Origin: Chelatococcus sambhunathii
Lineage (GTDB): Bacteria > Pseudomonadota > Alphaproteobacteria > Rhizobiales > Methylopilaceae
Assembly (NCBI GenBank): GCA_031316315.1
Contig: JADBEO010000005.1
Location: 1 to 64,000 of the forward strand
Length of the DNA: 64,000 nucleotides
Reading direction: 5' to 3'
Numbering within the stretch: position 1 is the stretch's first letter; each line of letters begins with the position of its first letter. The translations under genes and the position numbers were made by a program. The notes under the pieces are model-generated. The model did no database searches, was not told the origin of the DNA, and was given only the letters and a program-made list of their open reading frames with translations. Positions 1 to 8,885 of this stretch are shown here, piece by piece.

Positions 1-6
1 CCCTTA

Positions 7-29
7 CCCTCCCCTTTGCAAGGGGAGGG
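7..29. repeat. GC-rich intergenic palindrome, copy 1
   Basis: A 10-bp perfect inverted repeat (CCCTCCCCTT / AAGGGGAGGG, 3-nt loop) lies just downstream of the MFS gene. Similar C-run/G-run palindromes occur near 18700, 21021 and 21141, so it looks like one member of a dispersed REP-like family. It has no T tract, so it is not a classical terminator. Confidence 0.6.
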
Positions 30-49
30 ATCGCGACCAACCGTCGCCG

Positions 50-1273
50 CTACCCCCGCATCACCGCCGGCAGCAGCGCGGCGACGCCGAGGCCGATCGC
101 GGCGGCGATCCCGAAGCACCAGGCGAAGCCGAGGGCGTCGCCGAAGACGCCGACCAGCTGCCAGCCGATCAGGGAGACCACGCCGTCGGCGCACTGGAAC
201 AGGGTGAAGTCGACGCCGGCCTGGTCGAGCGAGGCGCGGCCCATCAGCTCGGCGTAGAGCGCGACAAAGCCCGCAGCCATGACGCCGGAGCTCGCGATGG
301 CGAGCGCGCCGAGGCCGGCGTCGGATTTCCATGTGGCGTAGGCGGCGACGGAGAGGGCCGCCGTGACAGCGACCTGCGCGAGCAGCGAGGCCATCATGAC
401 CGGCAGGGTCCCATGGCGCTTCGTCGCCCAGCCGCCGAGCAGCGCCCCGACGATCCCGACGCCAGCGCCCACGAATCCGTTGAGGATCCCGATCAGCGAC
501 AGGCTCATGCCGGCGTCGACCAGATAGGGCTGGATCAGCACCATCGCCCATTTCTGGCCGAGCACGTAGAGCCCGACGAGCGCGATGCCGAACCACACCT
601 CCCGGCGGCGGAAAGCGGCCTTCAGCGACGGCCGCTCGGCGTCAGAGCGATGAGGGCGGAGCGGATTGCGGCTCAGGAGAAAGGGCAGGCCGAGCGCGGC
701 GAGGACGCCGGCCATGATCAGCGTGGCGTCGCGCCAGCCGAGCTGGTCGATCAGGATGAGGAAGGCGCCGCCGCCGATCGCCGAGCCGAGATAGGCGCCG
801 CCGACCTGCGCCGCGTTGCCCCAGCCGCGATGTTTTTCGGCGAGGCTCTCGACCGCGTAGCCGTCGCAGGCGATGTCGACGGTGGCGGAGGCGAAGGCGC
901 CGACGACGAGCGCGGCCGTCACCGCGCCGAGCATGCTCGGGCCCGTCAGGGCCGCGGCGACGAGGGCCGCGACGCCGATCGCCCCGATGACGCCGACCAC
1001 CGGCCGAGAGCGGTTGCCGCCGGCAGCCGGCAGCCGGATGCGCTCGATCGCCGGCGCCCAGAGGAACTTGAACGACCAGGGCAGGACGGTCAGCAGGACG
1101 AAGGCGATCTCGTTGAGCGAGGCGCCGTCCTTGCGCAGCACCGCCGGGAGGCCCTGGAACGTCACGCCGCCGATGACCGACTGCGCGACATAGAGCCCGC
1201 CGACGCCCAGCACGACGGCGGCCGGCGAGGGCAGGGGGGGCTCCGCGCTCCGCGCCGCGGCGGCGTCGCTCAC
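50..1273 (-). CDS. MFS siderophore importer (RhtX/FptX-like, AmpG/PAT type)
   Basis: This 407-aa protein is strongly hydrophobic with about 12 predicted membrane segments and no signal peptide, as expected for an inner-membrane MFS permease. The N-terminal pattern (GLYVAQSVIGG, then FKFLWAPAIER) and the acidic motif DIACDGYAVE resemble the RhtX/FptX and AmpG group, which import siderophores or muropeptides. The GTG start overlaps the stop of the upstream TonB-dependent receptor gene by 4 nt (GTGA), so the two are probably translationally coupled. Together they would form an outer- plus inner-membrane route for one chelate. The substrate is not determined; a ferric siderophore is most likely by family, and a lanthanophore is possible given the lanmodulin gene nearby. 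Confidence 0.75.
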   Translation of the reverse strand: MSDAAAARSAEPPLPSPAAVVLGVGGLYVAQSVIGGVTFQGLPAVLRKDGASLNEIAFVLLTVLPWSFKFLWAPAIERIRLPAAGGNRSRPVVGVIGAIGVAALVAAALTGPSMLGAVTAALVVGAFASATVDIACDGYAVESLAEKHRGWGNAAQVGGAYLGSAIGGGAFLILIDQLGWRDATLIMAGVLAALGLPFLLSRNPLRPHRSDAERPSLKAAFRRREVWFGIALVGLYVLGQKWAMVLIQPYLVDAGMSLSLIGILNGFVGAGVGIVGALLGGWATKRHGTLPVMMASLLAQVAVTAALSVAAYATWKSDAGLGALAIASSGVMAAGFVALYAELMGRASLDQAGVDFTLFQCADGVVSLIGWQLVGVFGDALGFAWCFGIAAAIGLGVAALLPAVMRG

Positions 1274-3486
1274 CAGCGGTACTTGACGCTGGCGATGACC
1301 TTGCGGCCCTCGTCGTAGTAGCAGTAGCCCGAGGTGCAGACCTGCTTGACGGTGTCGAACAGGTTCGACGCGTTGACCTGCAGGCTGACGCCCTTCAGCT
1401 TCGGCGCGACATACTCGAAATCGTAGCTCGCCTTGGCGTCGACGAAGGCCCGCGCCTCATTGGAGATCACCGAGCGATTCAGGTTGTCGCCGAAGTTCTG
1501 CCCGGTGTAGCGCACCCCGGCGCCGAGGCTCAGCCCTCTGGCCGGCCCGGACTTGAAATCATAGCCGGCCCACACCGCAAAGGCGTGCTTCGGGATGCCG
1601 CTGATCTCGTTGCCTTCGGTGAACTGCGACAGCTTCAGGATCTTCGTGTCCGTGTAGGAGTAGGACGCGATCAGGTTCAGGCCATTGGCGAGCGAAGCGG
1701 TCGCGTCAAGCTCGAAGCCGCGGGAGCGGAAGTCGAGCTGGATCTGTCGGTTGAGGCCGGTAGAATCGACGTCGAAGATGACGCCGTCGACCTGCTTCAG
1801 CCAGAAGACCGAGCCGTTGATCGAGGCGTTGTAGCCCGGGACGTCGTATTTCAGCCCGGCCTCAGCGGTCTCGCCCTTGGTCGGCTTGGCGACCGAGGCG
1901 TTGACCACAGTGCCCGAGTTCGCGTTGAACGAGGTGCCGTAGCTCGCATAGGGCGTGAAGCCGTTCGGCGCGACGTAGCTGAGCGCAGCGCGGCCGGTGA
2001 ACTGGCCCTCGTCCTCGTAGAGGGTGCTCTTGGCGACCTTCGGATCGCCGTTCTTTTTCACGTCGGCGAACTCCTGCCCGAACTTGCTCTCGAGCCAGTC
2101 GTGACGGCCGCCGATGACCAGACGCCACCGGTCGAGCTTGATCTCGTCCTGCGCATAGACGCCGGTGATGGTCTGGGTCTGACGATTGAAGGTGGTCAGC
2201 GCGGGATCCATGAACAGCGGCTCGGCCGGCGGGGCGAGGTAAGGCCCGACGCCCTGTTGCGAGTTGTAAGTCAGATGGCCGACGTCGACGCCGGTGAGCA
2301 GAGTGTGTGAGGCAGGCCCTGTGTCGAACCTGGTCTTCAGGTAGCTGTCGACGCCAAACGCCCGGTTCCGCTCCTTCACCAGCCCGTTCGAGAACCCGCC
2401 GAAGTCGTCGAAGAAGGAGTATTCCTGGTCGGTGTTGAGGCCGGAGTAGCGAAGGTTCTGGCGGACCGAGACGCGGTCGTTGAACTCGTGCTCGAACTCG
2501 TAGCCGATGCGGCCCTGCTTCTGGTTGAAGTCGTTGTAGCGCGCGTCCGCGCCGAAATGTCGGTTCGCCCCGTAGGACCCGGTCAGCTGATCGGGGTTGC
2601 CGTCGCCGTCCACGTCAGGACCGAAGATCGGCTTGCCGTGCTTGTCGAACAGCAGGCCGTAATTGTTGTTGTAGGCCGCCGAGCCGCCGGTGGTCGCGTC
2701 CATGAATTCCGCAAGCACCGTGAGCTTTGTCTTGTCGCTCGGCTTGAAGGTGATCGAGGGCGCGATGAAAGCGCGGTCGTCCTTCACCGCCTTGCCGAGC
2801 CCGGTCTCCGCGTCGCGGAACAGGGCGGTGATACGGTAGGACACGCCGCCTTCTTCGTTGAGGGGGCCGCCAAAGTCGAAATTGCCCTGCTTTCGCTCGA
2901 ACGAGCCGCCCTGGACCTCGACCTCGCCGAACTTGTAGTCGGTGGGCCGCTTCGAGATCAGGTCGATGATGCCGGCGGACGCGCTGGCGCCGTAGATCGC
3001 GGAGGCCGGGCCCTTCAGGATCGAGATCGACTCAAGGCCATAGGGCTCCAGCCGGAACAGGCCGTTCGGACTGTTGAACTGGCGCAACCCGTCGCGGAAG
3101 ACGCCGGTGTAGGTGATGTCGACGCCGCGCACGAAGAACGAATCGTAGCGCGGGTCGAAGCCGAAGGCGCCGCCGCGCACGCCCGGCGTGTAGGCGAGCG
3201 CCTCCTGAAGGTTCTGTGGATTGCGGTCCTGTAGCTGCTTCGCCGTGACCGTGTTGATGGTCGCAGGCGTCTCGTGGACGGGAAGGTCCGTCTTCGTCGC
3301 CGTGCGCGTGGTCTTCGCCACATAGCCGTCCGAGGTGGCGACGCCGGGCGTGCCGCTCGTTCCGTTTCCGCCCCGGCCCTCGACGTTGATCGTGTCGAGC
3401 TGGGTGACCCCCGCCTCCTGGGATTTCGCCGCGAGGGGCAGGATCGAGACGGTCGCAGCCAGAGCGAAACGCAGACAGGTCGCCAC
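1270..3486 (-). CDS. TonB-dependent siderophore receptor (FhuA/FpvA-like)
   Basis: An outer-membrane TonB-dependent receptor of about 738 aa. After a signal peptide comes a plug domain (DLPVHETPATINTV, then the FVRGVDI and LKGPASAIYG plug motifs) and a beta-barrel ending in an aromatic residue (KYRW). The plug resembles the TonB-siderophore subfamily. A GTG at 3510 is possible, but the GTG at 3486 has GGAGG eight bases upstream and gives a cleaner signal peptide, so I chose it. Its stop overlaps the MFS importer start. The AT-rich upstream region carries short palindromes that could bind an iron regulator. Iron-siderophore uptake is inferred from family; the ligand is unknown. Confidence 0.85.
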   Translation of the reverse strand: MATCLRFALAATVSILPLAAKSQEAGVTQLDTINVEGRGGNGTSGTPGVATSDGYVAKTTRTATKTDLPVHETPATINTVTAKQLQDRNPQNLQEALAYTPGVRGGAFGFDPRYDSFFVRGVDITYTGVFRDGLRQFNSPNGLFRLEPYGLESISILKGPASAIYGASASAGIIDLISKRPTDYKFGEVEVQGGSFERKQGNFDFGGPLNEEGGVSYRITALFRDAETGLGKAVKDDRAFIAPSITFKPSDKTKLTVLAEFMDATTGGSAAYNNNYGLLFDKHGKPIFGPDVDGDGNPDQLTGSYGANRHFGADARYNDFNQKQGRIGYEFEHEFNDRVSVRQNLRYSGLNTDQEYSFFDDFGGFSNGLVKERNRAFGVDSYLKTRFDTGPASHTLLTGVDVGHLTYNSQQGVGPYLAPPAEPLFMDPALTTFNRQTQTITGVYAQDEIKLDRWRLVIGGRHDWLESKFGQEFADVKKNGDPKVAKSTLYEDEGQFTGRAALSYVAPNGFTPYASYGTSFNANSGTVVNASVAKPTKGETAEAGLKYDVPGYNASINGSVFWLKQVDGVIFDVDSTGLNRQIQLDFRSRGFELDATASLANGLNLIASYSYTDTKILKLSQFTEGNEISGIPKHAFAVWAGYDFKSGPARGLSLGAGVRYTGQNFGDNLNRSVISNEARAFVDAKASYDFEYVAPKLKGVSLQVNASNLFDTVKQVCTSGYCYYDEGRKVIASVKYRW

Positions 3487-3570
3487 GGGGAGGGCCTCCA
3501 GACGAAACACGGTTTCGCCGCGGATAGGCCACGTTCTCCCGCTCGCGCAACAAGATCAGAAAAGATTAGA

Positions 3571-3589
3571 ATTCCTCAATGTAAGGAAT
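3571..3589. promoter_or_regulatory. 19-bp palindrome upstream of siderophore receptor, possible Fur/Irr-type site
   Basis: ATTCCT-N7-AGGAAT lies about 85 bases upstream of the receptor start in an AT-rich patch (GGAAT and ATTCC recur to 3606). The size matches a Fur-like operator and the location suits iron control. It does not match a strict Fur, Irr or RirA consensus, so the regulator is a guess. Confidence 0.3.
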
Positions 3590-3748
3590 GTAATTATAAT
3601 AATTCCAGCATACAAGTTTAGGAAGAAATCGATCGTGTATTCAGTCGAGGGTAGACGTATTCCCAAGTCGACCCGGGCGTCGTTGCGCGGGAGCAACATT
3701 TCGACGCGAACATGAGATTGCGCCGTTTGACAGTCGCCGCGCTCGCGA

Positions 3749-5563
3749 TCAGTCCGGCAGGCCGAAGGCGATCACCGCGCCGCCCTGACGGAATCCCCAG
3801 ATCTGGCTTCCGCCGGCGGCGACCGCCACATAGTCCTTGTCGTCCAGGCGGTAGGCGATCGGCGGGGCGTTGACGCCGGCGCCCGTGTTGAAGCTCCAGA
3901 CCTTCTGGCCGTTCTTCACGTCGAAGGCCGAGAAGTCGCCATTGCCTTCTCCGGTGAAGACCACGCCGCCCTTCATGGCGAGCACGCCGCCGATCAGCGG
4001 CTCCGGCGTCTTCGTCTGCCACTTCAGCCGGCCGCCTTTGGCCAGGTCGATCGCGCTGAGAAGCCCGTACGTTCCCGAGGTCGCCGGCTCGATGTTGAAG
4101 TAGCGCACCTCCGGCTTGCCGTCGGCGGCCGGGATGACCTGCGAGCGGTAGGTCGCCGGCCAGTGCATGGCCGCGACATAGGCGACGCCTCCGGCGGCGT
4201 CGACGGAGGCCGGCGACCAGTTCGAGCCGCCCGCGACGCCGGGCGCGATGACGACGCCCTCGGGCGTCGGCGGCATGAACAGGTTGGACTGCGGCACGAA
4301 GGGCTCGGATTTGAACAGAAGCTCGCCGGTCTCTCGATCGTGGACGAAGTACCAGCCGAGCTTCGACGCCTGCCCGACCGCGGCGCGCTTCTTGCCGTCG
4401 ACCACGACGTCGAACAGGCTCGGCGGGCTCGCCACGTCGTAGCCCCACAGGTCGTGCGGCGTTTGCTGGTAGCTCCAGCGCACCCGGCCGGTCTTTGCGT
4501 CGAGCGCGACCAGCGACGAGGTGTAGAGATTGTCGCCGGGCCGGCTTTCGCCCGCGACCTGCGGCGACGGATTGCCGACGCCGAAGAACAGCAGGCCGCG
4601 CTCCGGATCGAGCGCCGGCGCGTGCCAGATCGAGCCGCCGCCATATTTCCAGGCGTCCTTGTGATCGGGCGCGGCGGCCTTCTCGGCAGCGACGTCGCGA
4701 TGCATCGGCACGCCATAGGCGGTCGCGACGCGGAATTCGCCCTCCCAGTCCGGCTTGGTCGTGTCGAAGCGCCAGAGCTGTTCGCCGGTCTTGGCGTCAT
4801 AGGCTGCGAGAAAGCCGGGCCGGCCATAGCGGCCGGCGACGCCGACCACGGCGCCGAGCGGCGCGCCCGGCCGCGGGCCGTCGAGGTGCAGGCCGTAGCC
4901 GACGCCGGTGATGCCGGCGAAGACCTTGCCGTCATAGACGAGCGGCGCGGAATTCGAGCCGACGCCGGTCGCCCCCGAAACCTGGCCCTTCATCACCGGA
5001 TCGTTCTGATCGAGCGTCCTGGCGTCCTCGCTGGTCAGGACGTCGTCGGCGTCGACCAGCGGCTTGTCCCAGACCGGCTTGCCGGTCTTGACGTCCAGCG
5101 CGACCAGCCGGGCGTCGACGGTCGCAACGAAGACCAGCCCGTAGCCGAGCGCGACGCCGCGGTTCGCGGGCCCGCAGCACAGCTTCTTCGCAGTGGATTT
5201 GTGCTCGTAGCGCCAGATCTCCCGGCCGGTTTTCGCGTCGATCGCCATGACATGGGAGAAGGGCGCCGAGAGGTACATGACGCCGTCGGCGACGAGCGGC
5301 GACGTCTGGAAGGTCGCCGCGTAGCCGGTCTGGTAGATCCACTTGGGGACGAGGCGCTTGACCGTCTCGGGCGTGATGCGGTCCAGCGGCGAGAAGCGCT
5401 GGCCGCCATAGTCCCGCCCCGGCAGTATCCAGTCGACGCGATCGGGGTCGCCCGCCGCGCGCAGCCGGGCGTCGTCGATCTGATCGGCGGCCGCCGCGCC
5501 GGCGAGAAGCGCGAGGGCGGCGAGCGTCGCGGCCGGCCGGCGCAAGGAGAAAGCAGGTTTCAT
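3749..5563 (-). CDS. Atypical PQQ-dependent dehydrogenase (quinoprotein)
   Basis: A periplasmic beta-propeller quinoprotein of 604 aa with a signal peptide (ALALLAGAAAA). Supporting motifs: DWILPGRDYGGQRFSPL, repeated W-docking motifs (DAKTGREIWRYE, DAKTGEQLWRF, DVKNGQKVWSF), the vicinal Cys-Cys pair of PQQ alcohol dehydrogenases at 129-130, SIWHAPALD around 312 and GVGNPSP around 328. Odd points: where methanol and ethanol dehydrogenases have W-D-x-(D/A), this protein reads LWGYD (372-376), with Gly in place of the usual catalytic Asp. The metal-ligand Glu segment (GAEFG-like) also reads AGRYGRPG. There is no CxxCH haem motif. A good Shine-Dalgarno (AAGGAGAG) precedes the ATG. Canonical MxaF or XoxF is unlikely; the substrate is unknown. 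Confidence 0.8.
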   Translation of the reverse strand: MKPAFSLRRPAATLAALALLAGAAAADQIDDARLRAAGDPDRVDWILPGRDYGGQRFSPLDRITPETVKRLVPKWIYQTGYAATFQTSPLVADGVMYLSAPFSHVMAIDAKTGREIWRYEHKSTAKKLCCGPANRGVALGYGLVFVATVDARLVALDVKTGKPVWDKPLVDADDVLTSEDARTLDQNDPVMKGQVSGATGVGSNSAPLVYDGKVFAGITGVGYGLHLDGPRPGAPLGAVVGVAGRYGRPGFLAAYDAKTGEQLWRFDTTKPDWEGEFRVATAYGVPMHRDVAAEKAAAPDHKDAWKYGGGSIWHAPALDPERGLLFFGVGNPSPQVAGESRPGDNLYTSSLVALDAKTGRVRWSYQQTPHDLWGYDVASPPSLFDVVVDGKKRAAVGQASKLGWYFVHDRETGELLFKSEPFVPQSNLFMPPTPEGVVIAPGVAGGSNWSPASVDAAGGVAYVAAMHWPATYRSQVIPAADGKPEVRYFNIEPATSGTYGLLSAIDLAKGGRLKWQTKTPEPLIGGVLAMKGGVVFTGEGNGDFSAFDVKNGQKVWSFNTGAGVNAPPIAYRLDDKDYVAVAAGGSQIWGFRQGGAVIAFGLPD

Positions 5564-5893
5564 GAAGCGTCTCTCCTTGCGGCCGTGTGATCTTTTAGAA
5601 CGCGTGGCGAAAGGCGAAGCTGCGAATTGGGCTACTCGCCAAAAGTAGAACGTCTCTACATGGAAACGAGCGCCTTGAGCGTCCGCTCCGAGCGATCACT
5701 TTGGCGATGACGCGTTAAAACAGTCAAACGCGCCTAAGCATTTAATAATAATGTTGTAAAACAGCATCTTAGCCGATCCAATAGTTCCCGCCACACTCAT
5801 GGCGGATTGATGGCCGGGCGGTCTCTCCCTTACACAATTCCGGCGACGGTCTGCGGCGCAGCGCGCGTGATTTGCGTTCGGGGGATGCTCCAA
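5564..5893. other. Divergent intergenic region between PQQ dehydrogenase and TonB receptor
   Basis: 330 bases that must hold the promoters of both divergent genes. It has an AT-rich stretch (about 5715-5770) and a small inverted repeat GTAGA-N5-TCTAC at 5645-5659. The reading frame of the TonB receptor extends into it, but without a signal peptide or ribosome site. I see no gene here. Confidence 0.5.
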
Positions 5894-8335
5894 ATGAAAA
5901 ACAAAATAGGCGTCGGGCTCCTGATCGGGACCGCGAGCATTCTGGCGCTCGCGCCCCGCGCGGCTTTCGCGCAGGAAGGCGGAACGACCCAGCTCGAGGA
6001 CATCGACGTCATCGGCACCACCCCGATCGGCGGCGACGGGCTGAACATCGACAAGATCCCCGGCAACGTCCGCAGCATCAAGGGCGACGCGCTCCGTTCG
6101 TCCGACTACGCCACGGTGCAGGAGGGCGTGGCGCAGCAGTCGCCCAGTCTTCACTCGAGCGACGTCACAGGCAATCCCTTCAACAAGGAGATCTTCTTCC
6201 GCGGCTTCCAGTCCTCGCCGACGGTCGGCGTGCCGCAGGGCCTTGCGGTCTATCAGAACGGCGTGCGCATCAACGAGGCGCTCGGCGACTCGGTCAACTA
6301 CGACCTGATCCCCTCGGTCGCGATCGACCGCACCGACATCTGGACCAACAATCCGGTCTTCGGCCTGAACGCGCTCGGCGGCGCCATCAGCTTCCAGACC
6401 AAGAACGGCTTCACCTATCAGGGGCTCGAATTCGAGACCCAGATGGGGTCGTTCGGCCGCTATCAGGGCTCGGCCCAGTGGGGCGTCCAGAAGGGGCCGT
6501 GGGCGGGCTACATCGCGATCGAGGGCGCGCGGGACGGCGGCTGGCGGGACTTCTCGGAGTCGAACAACAAGAAGGTGTTCGGCGACGTCGGCTACAAGTC
6601 CGACAAGGCCGAGATCCACCTCAACGTCACCTACGCCGACAGCAAGCTGGGCGTGGTCGGCCCGACGCCCTTCCAGCTTCTCGATCAGCGCCGCCGCGCG
6701 GTCTATACCGGCGACCAGATCAACGAAAACGAGATGGGCATGGTGAACTTGCAGGGCAAGTTCGAGGTGACGGACGCCTGGTCGATCCAGGCCAACGCCT
6801 ATTACCGCAAGTTCAATCGTGACGGCGTCGACGGCAACGACACCGACGTCGGGCCGTGCGAGAACAATCCGAAGTTCCTTTGCCTCGAGGCCGAGGAGTT
6901 TCCGGGCGTCGACGACGACGATCGTCGCCTCTGGGTTCGCGATCCGGTGACCGGCAAGCGCGTCAGGAACCGCTGGTTCCCTAACGACGAGAGCAAATTC
7001 GGCCCTGGCTCCACGCCCGGCTCGATCGAGCGCTCGCGCGTCCGCGCCGACCAGGCCGGCGGCACCTTCCAGGCGACCAACGAGTCCGAGTTCTTCGGCC
7101 GGAAGAACCACTTTGTGTTCGGCGTCAGCTACGACTACGGCAAGACCGACTTCAAGGGATGGAGCGAGATCTGCATCATCCCCGGCAACCTGCAGTGCAT
7201 CGGCACGGGCCAGCAGTACTACACCCAGATTCCGGGCGGCATCACGCCGGTCGACATCACCGGCACCAACCATTACGTCGGCCTCTACGCGACGGATACG
7301 CTGGATCTCACCGACCGGCTGTCCGCCACGCTCGGCGCGCGCTGGAACTACGCGCAGATCCAGATCGCCGACCACGGCGAGCTGTTCCCGATCAAGCCGA
7401 ACGGCCAGCGCGCCGGTCCGGGCCTCGACGGCACGCATGAGTTCAACCGCTTCAACCCGATGGGCGGCCTGACCTACAAGATCACGCCGGACATCACCGC
7501 GTTCGGCTCCTACTCCGAATCGAACCGCGCCCCGACGCCGCTCGAGCTCGGCTGCGCCAATCCGAACGTGCCGTGCCCGCTCGAGGCGACGCTGGTCTCC
7601 GACCCGCCGCTCAAGCAGGTCGTCACCCGGACCGGCGAAGCCGGCTTCCGCGGCAAGCACGAATTCTCCGGCGCGCTGGTGAACTGGAGCGCGGCGGTCT
7701 ACCGCGCCGAGAACAAGAACGATATCGTCAACGTCCCGAGCGCCATCACCGGCCGCGGCTACTTCGTCGACGGCGGCAAGACCCGCCGCCAGGGCGTCGA
7801 ACTGTCCGGCCAGCTCTCGGCCGAGCGCTGGGCGATCTACGCCAACTACTCCTATATCGACGCGACTTTCCGGAAGGGCGTCCGTCTCAACTCGAACAGC
7901 CCGGCCGCGAAGGGCGGCGTCATTCAGGTAAGCAGAGGCGACAAGCTGACCGGCATCCCGGATCACCAGCTCAAGTTCGGCGGCGCCTTCAAAGTGACTC
8001 CGAAGTGGAGCGTGGGCGCGGACGTGCTCGTCATGAGCGGCCAGCGCTATGTCGGCGACGAGAGCAACCAGTTCCCGAAGCTGCCGGGCTACGGCATCGT
8101 CAACGTCAACACCTCGTTCCAGGCGACGGAGCAGCTCAGGGTGTTCGGCGGGATTAAGAACCTGTTCGACAAGAAGTACGCCACCTACGGCACCTTCTTC
8201 GAGACCGACGACATCGGCTTCCTCAACCTAACCGACCCGCGCTCCATCACGCCGGCCCGGCCGATCACTTTCTATGGCGGGATCAACATGAAGTTCGCCG
8301 CCGAGGCCGCGCCGGTCCTCGTCACCAAGTACTGA
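5894..8335 (+). CDS. TonB-dependent receptor, substrate unknown (candidate for PQQ or metal-chelate uptake)
   Basis: An outer-membrane TonB-dependent receptor of 813 aa. I chose the ATG at 5894 because it gives a clean signal peptide (GLLIGTASILALAPRAAFAQ) and has GGGG about 8 bases upstream; upstream in-frame starts add a non-signal extension. The plug contains EIFFRGFQSSP, PQGLAVYQNGVRIN and NALGGAISF; barrel strands follow. A Cys-containing, acid-rich extracellular-type loop (GVDDDDRRLW) lies about residue 340. The plug type differs from the siderophore receptor at 1270-3486. It is divergent from the PQQ dehydrogenase, so uptake of PQQ (as for PqqU) or a metal chelate is a reasonable but unproven guess. 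A rho-independent terminator follows. Confidence 0.85.
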   Translation: MKNKIGVGLLIGTASILALAPRAAFAQEGGTTQLEDIDVIGTTPIGGDGLNIDKIPGNVRSIKGDALRSSDYATVQEGVAQQSPSLHSSDVTGNPFNKEIFFRGFQSSPTVGVPQGLAVYQNGVRINEALGDSVNYDLIPSVAIDRTDIWTNNPVFGLNALGGAISFQTKNGFTYQGLEFETQMGSFGRYQGSAQWGVQKGPWAGYIAIEGARDGGWRDFSESNNKKVFGDVGYKSDKAEIHLNVTYADSKLGVVGPTPFQLLDQRRRAVYTGDQINENEMGMVNLQGKFEVTDAWSIQANAYYRKFNRDGVDGNDTDVGPCENNPKFLCLEAEEFPGVDDDDRRLWVRDPVTGKRVRNRWFPNDESKFGPGSTPGSIERSRVRADQAGGTFQATNESEFFGRKNHFVFGVSYDYGKTDFKGWSEICIIPGNLQCIGTGQQYYTQIPGGITPVDITGTNHYVGLYATDTLDLTDRLSATLGARWNYAQIQIADHGELFPIKPNGQRAGPGLDGTHEFNRFNPMGGLTYKITPDITAFGSYSESNRAPTPLELGCANPNVPCPLEATLVSDPPLKQVVTRTGEAGFRGKHEFSGALVNWSAAVYRAENKNDIVNVPSAITGRGYFVDGGKTRRQGVELSGQLSAERWAIYANYSYIDATFRKGVRLNSNSPAAKGGVIQVSRGDKLTGIPDHQLKFGGAFKVTPKWSVGADVLVMSGQRYVGDESNQFPKLPGYGIVNVNTSFQATEQLRVFGGIKNLFDKKYATYGTFFETDDIGFLNLTDPRSITPARPITFYGGINMKFAAEAAPVLVTKY

Positions 8336-8361
8336 CTTCGGGCTTCCTGCCGGACGTCACT

Positions 8362-8392
8362 GGCCGGCTCCCGCGCGGGGCCGGCCTTTTTT
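8362..8392 (+). terminator. Rho-independent terminator of TonB receptor gene
   Basis: GGCCGGC (8362-8368) pairs with GCCGGCC (8380-8386) and is followed by six T residues. It starts 26 bases after the stop codon. Confidence 0.85.
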
Positions 8393-8885
8393 CATGCGAC
8401 GCCACAAGGGCTTCCGCCGGGCCGAAGCGATCGCGCGACCGCGGCGCCCTCTTTTTGGGCGCCGTGCGGCGTCTGCAGGCTGACGTCCACATGGGGACAA
8501 GGGACGATCGCTGCGGCGCAGCACGCTCGACGCACGATTTCAATTTCGCGCCTCGCCGGCCGTTTGGATCAGATGCAAATTACGATCGCTTCTGACGAAG
8601 AAATTCGTCGTCGCCGTTCTGCATATCTGGCGCGTGACCAGTGACCAGGTATCATCGATACGTCACACTTCGCCGGAATTAGGCGAATTTTAGTAAATAC
8701 GACGCACCAACGATGGCGCCGCTAGGGGTTACAGTTCTCTTTGAACTCTGTTCAATACAAACTGTGGCAAAAAAGCATCTTCCAAGAACGTTGAGTTGAA
8801 AGCCCAAAAATCGGGCTCGACTTTCTACCCCCTCGATCCGACTCTTCCGGCCAACCGCTGTCGTTTTCTGAATCGGGGAATACAA
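8393..8885. other. Long intergenic leader upstream of porin gene, with hairpin and dyad
   Basis: 493 bases without a supportable gene. A perfect 8-bp hairpin (CGGCGCCC / GGGCGCCG, loop TCTTTTT) sits at 8442-8464. A dyad GTATC-ATC-GATAC at 8649-8661 is flanked by GTGAC (8641) and GTCAC (8662) and preceded by a tandem GTGACCA GTGACCA; it looks like an operator. The stretch from about 8680 is AT-richer and probably holds the porin promoter. Confidence 0.45.

Noticed and set aside
3749-5563. Calling the PQQ dehydrogenase XoxF or MxaF
   Set aside because: The W-D-x-D/A motif is W-G-Y-D and the Glu segment differs. No mxa or xox accessory genes are adjacent.
5696-7966. A 756-codon open frame opposite the TonB receptor
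   Set aside because: It is a GC-driven antisense shadow of the receptor gene; its protein has no recognisable domain and an odd Asp/Val/Arg composition.
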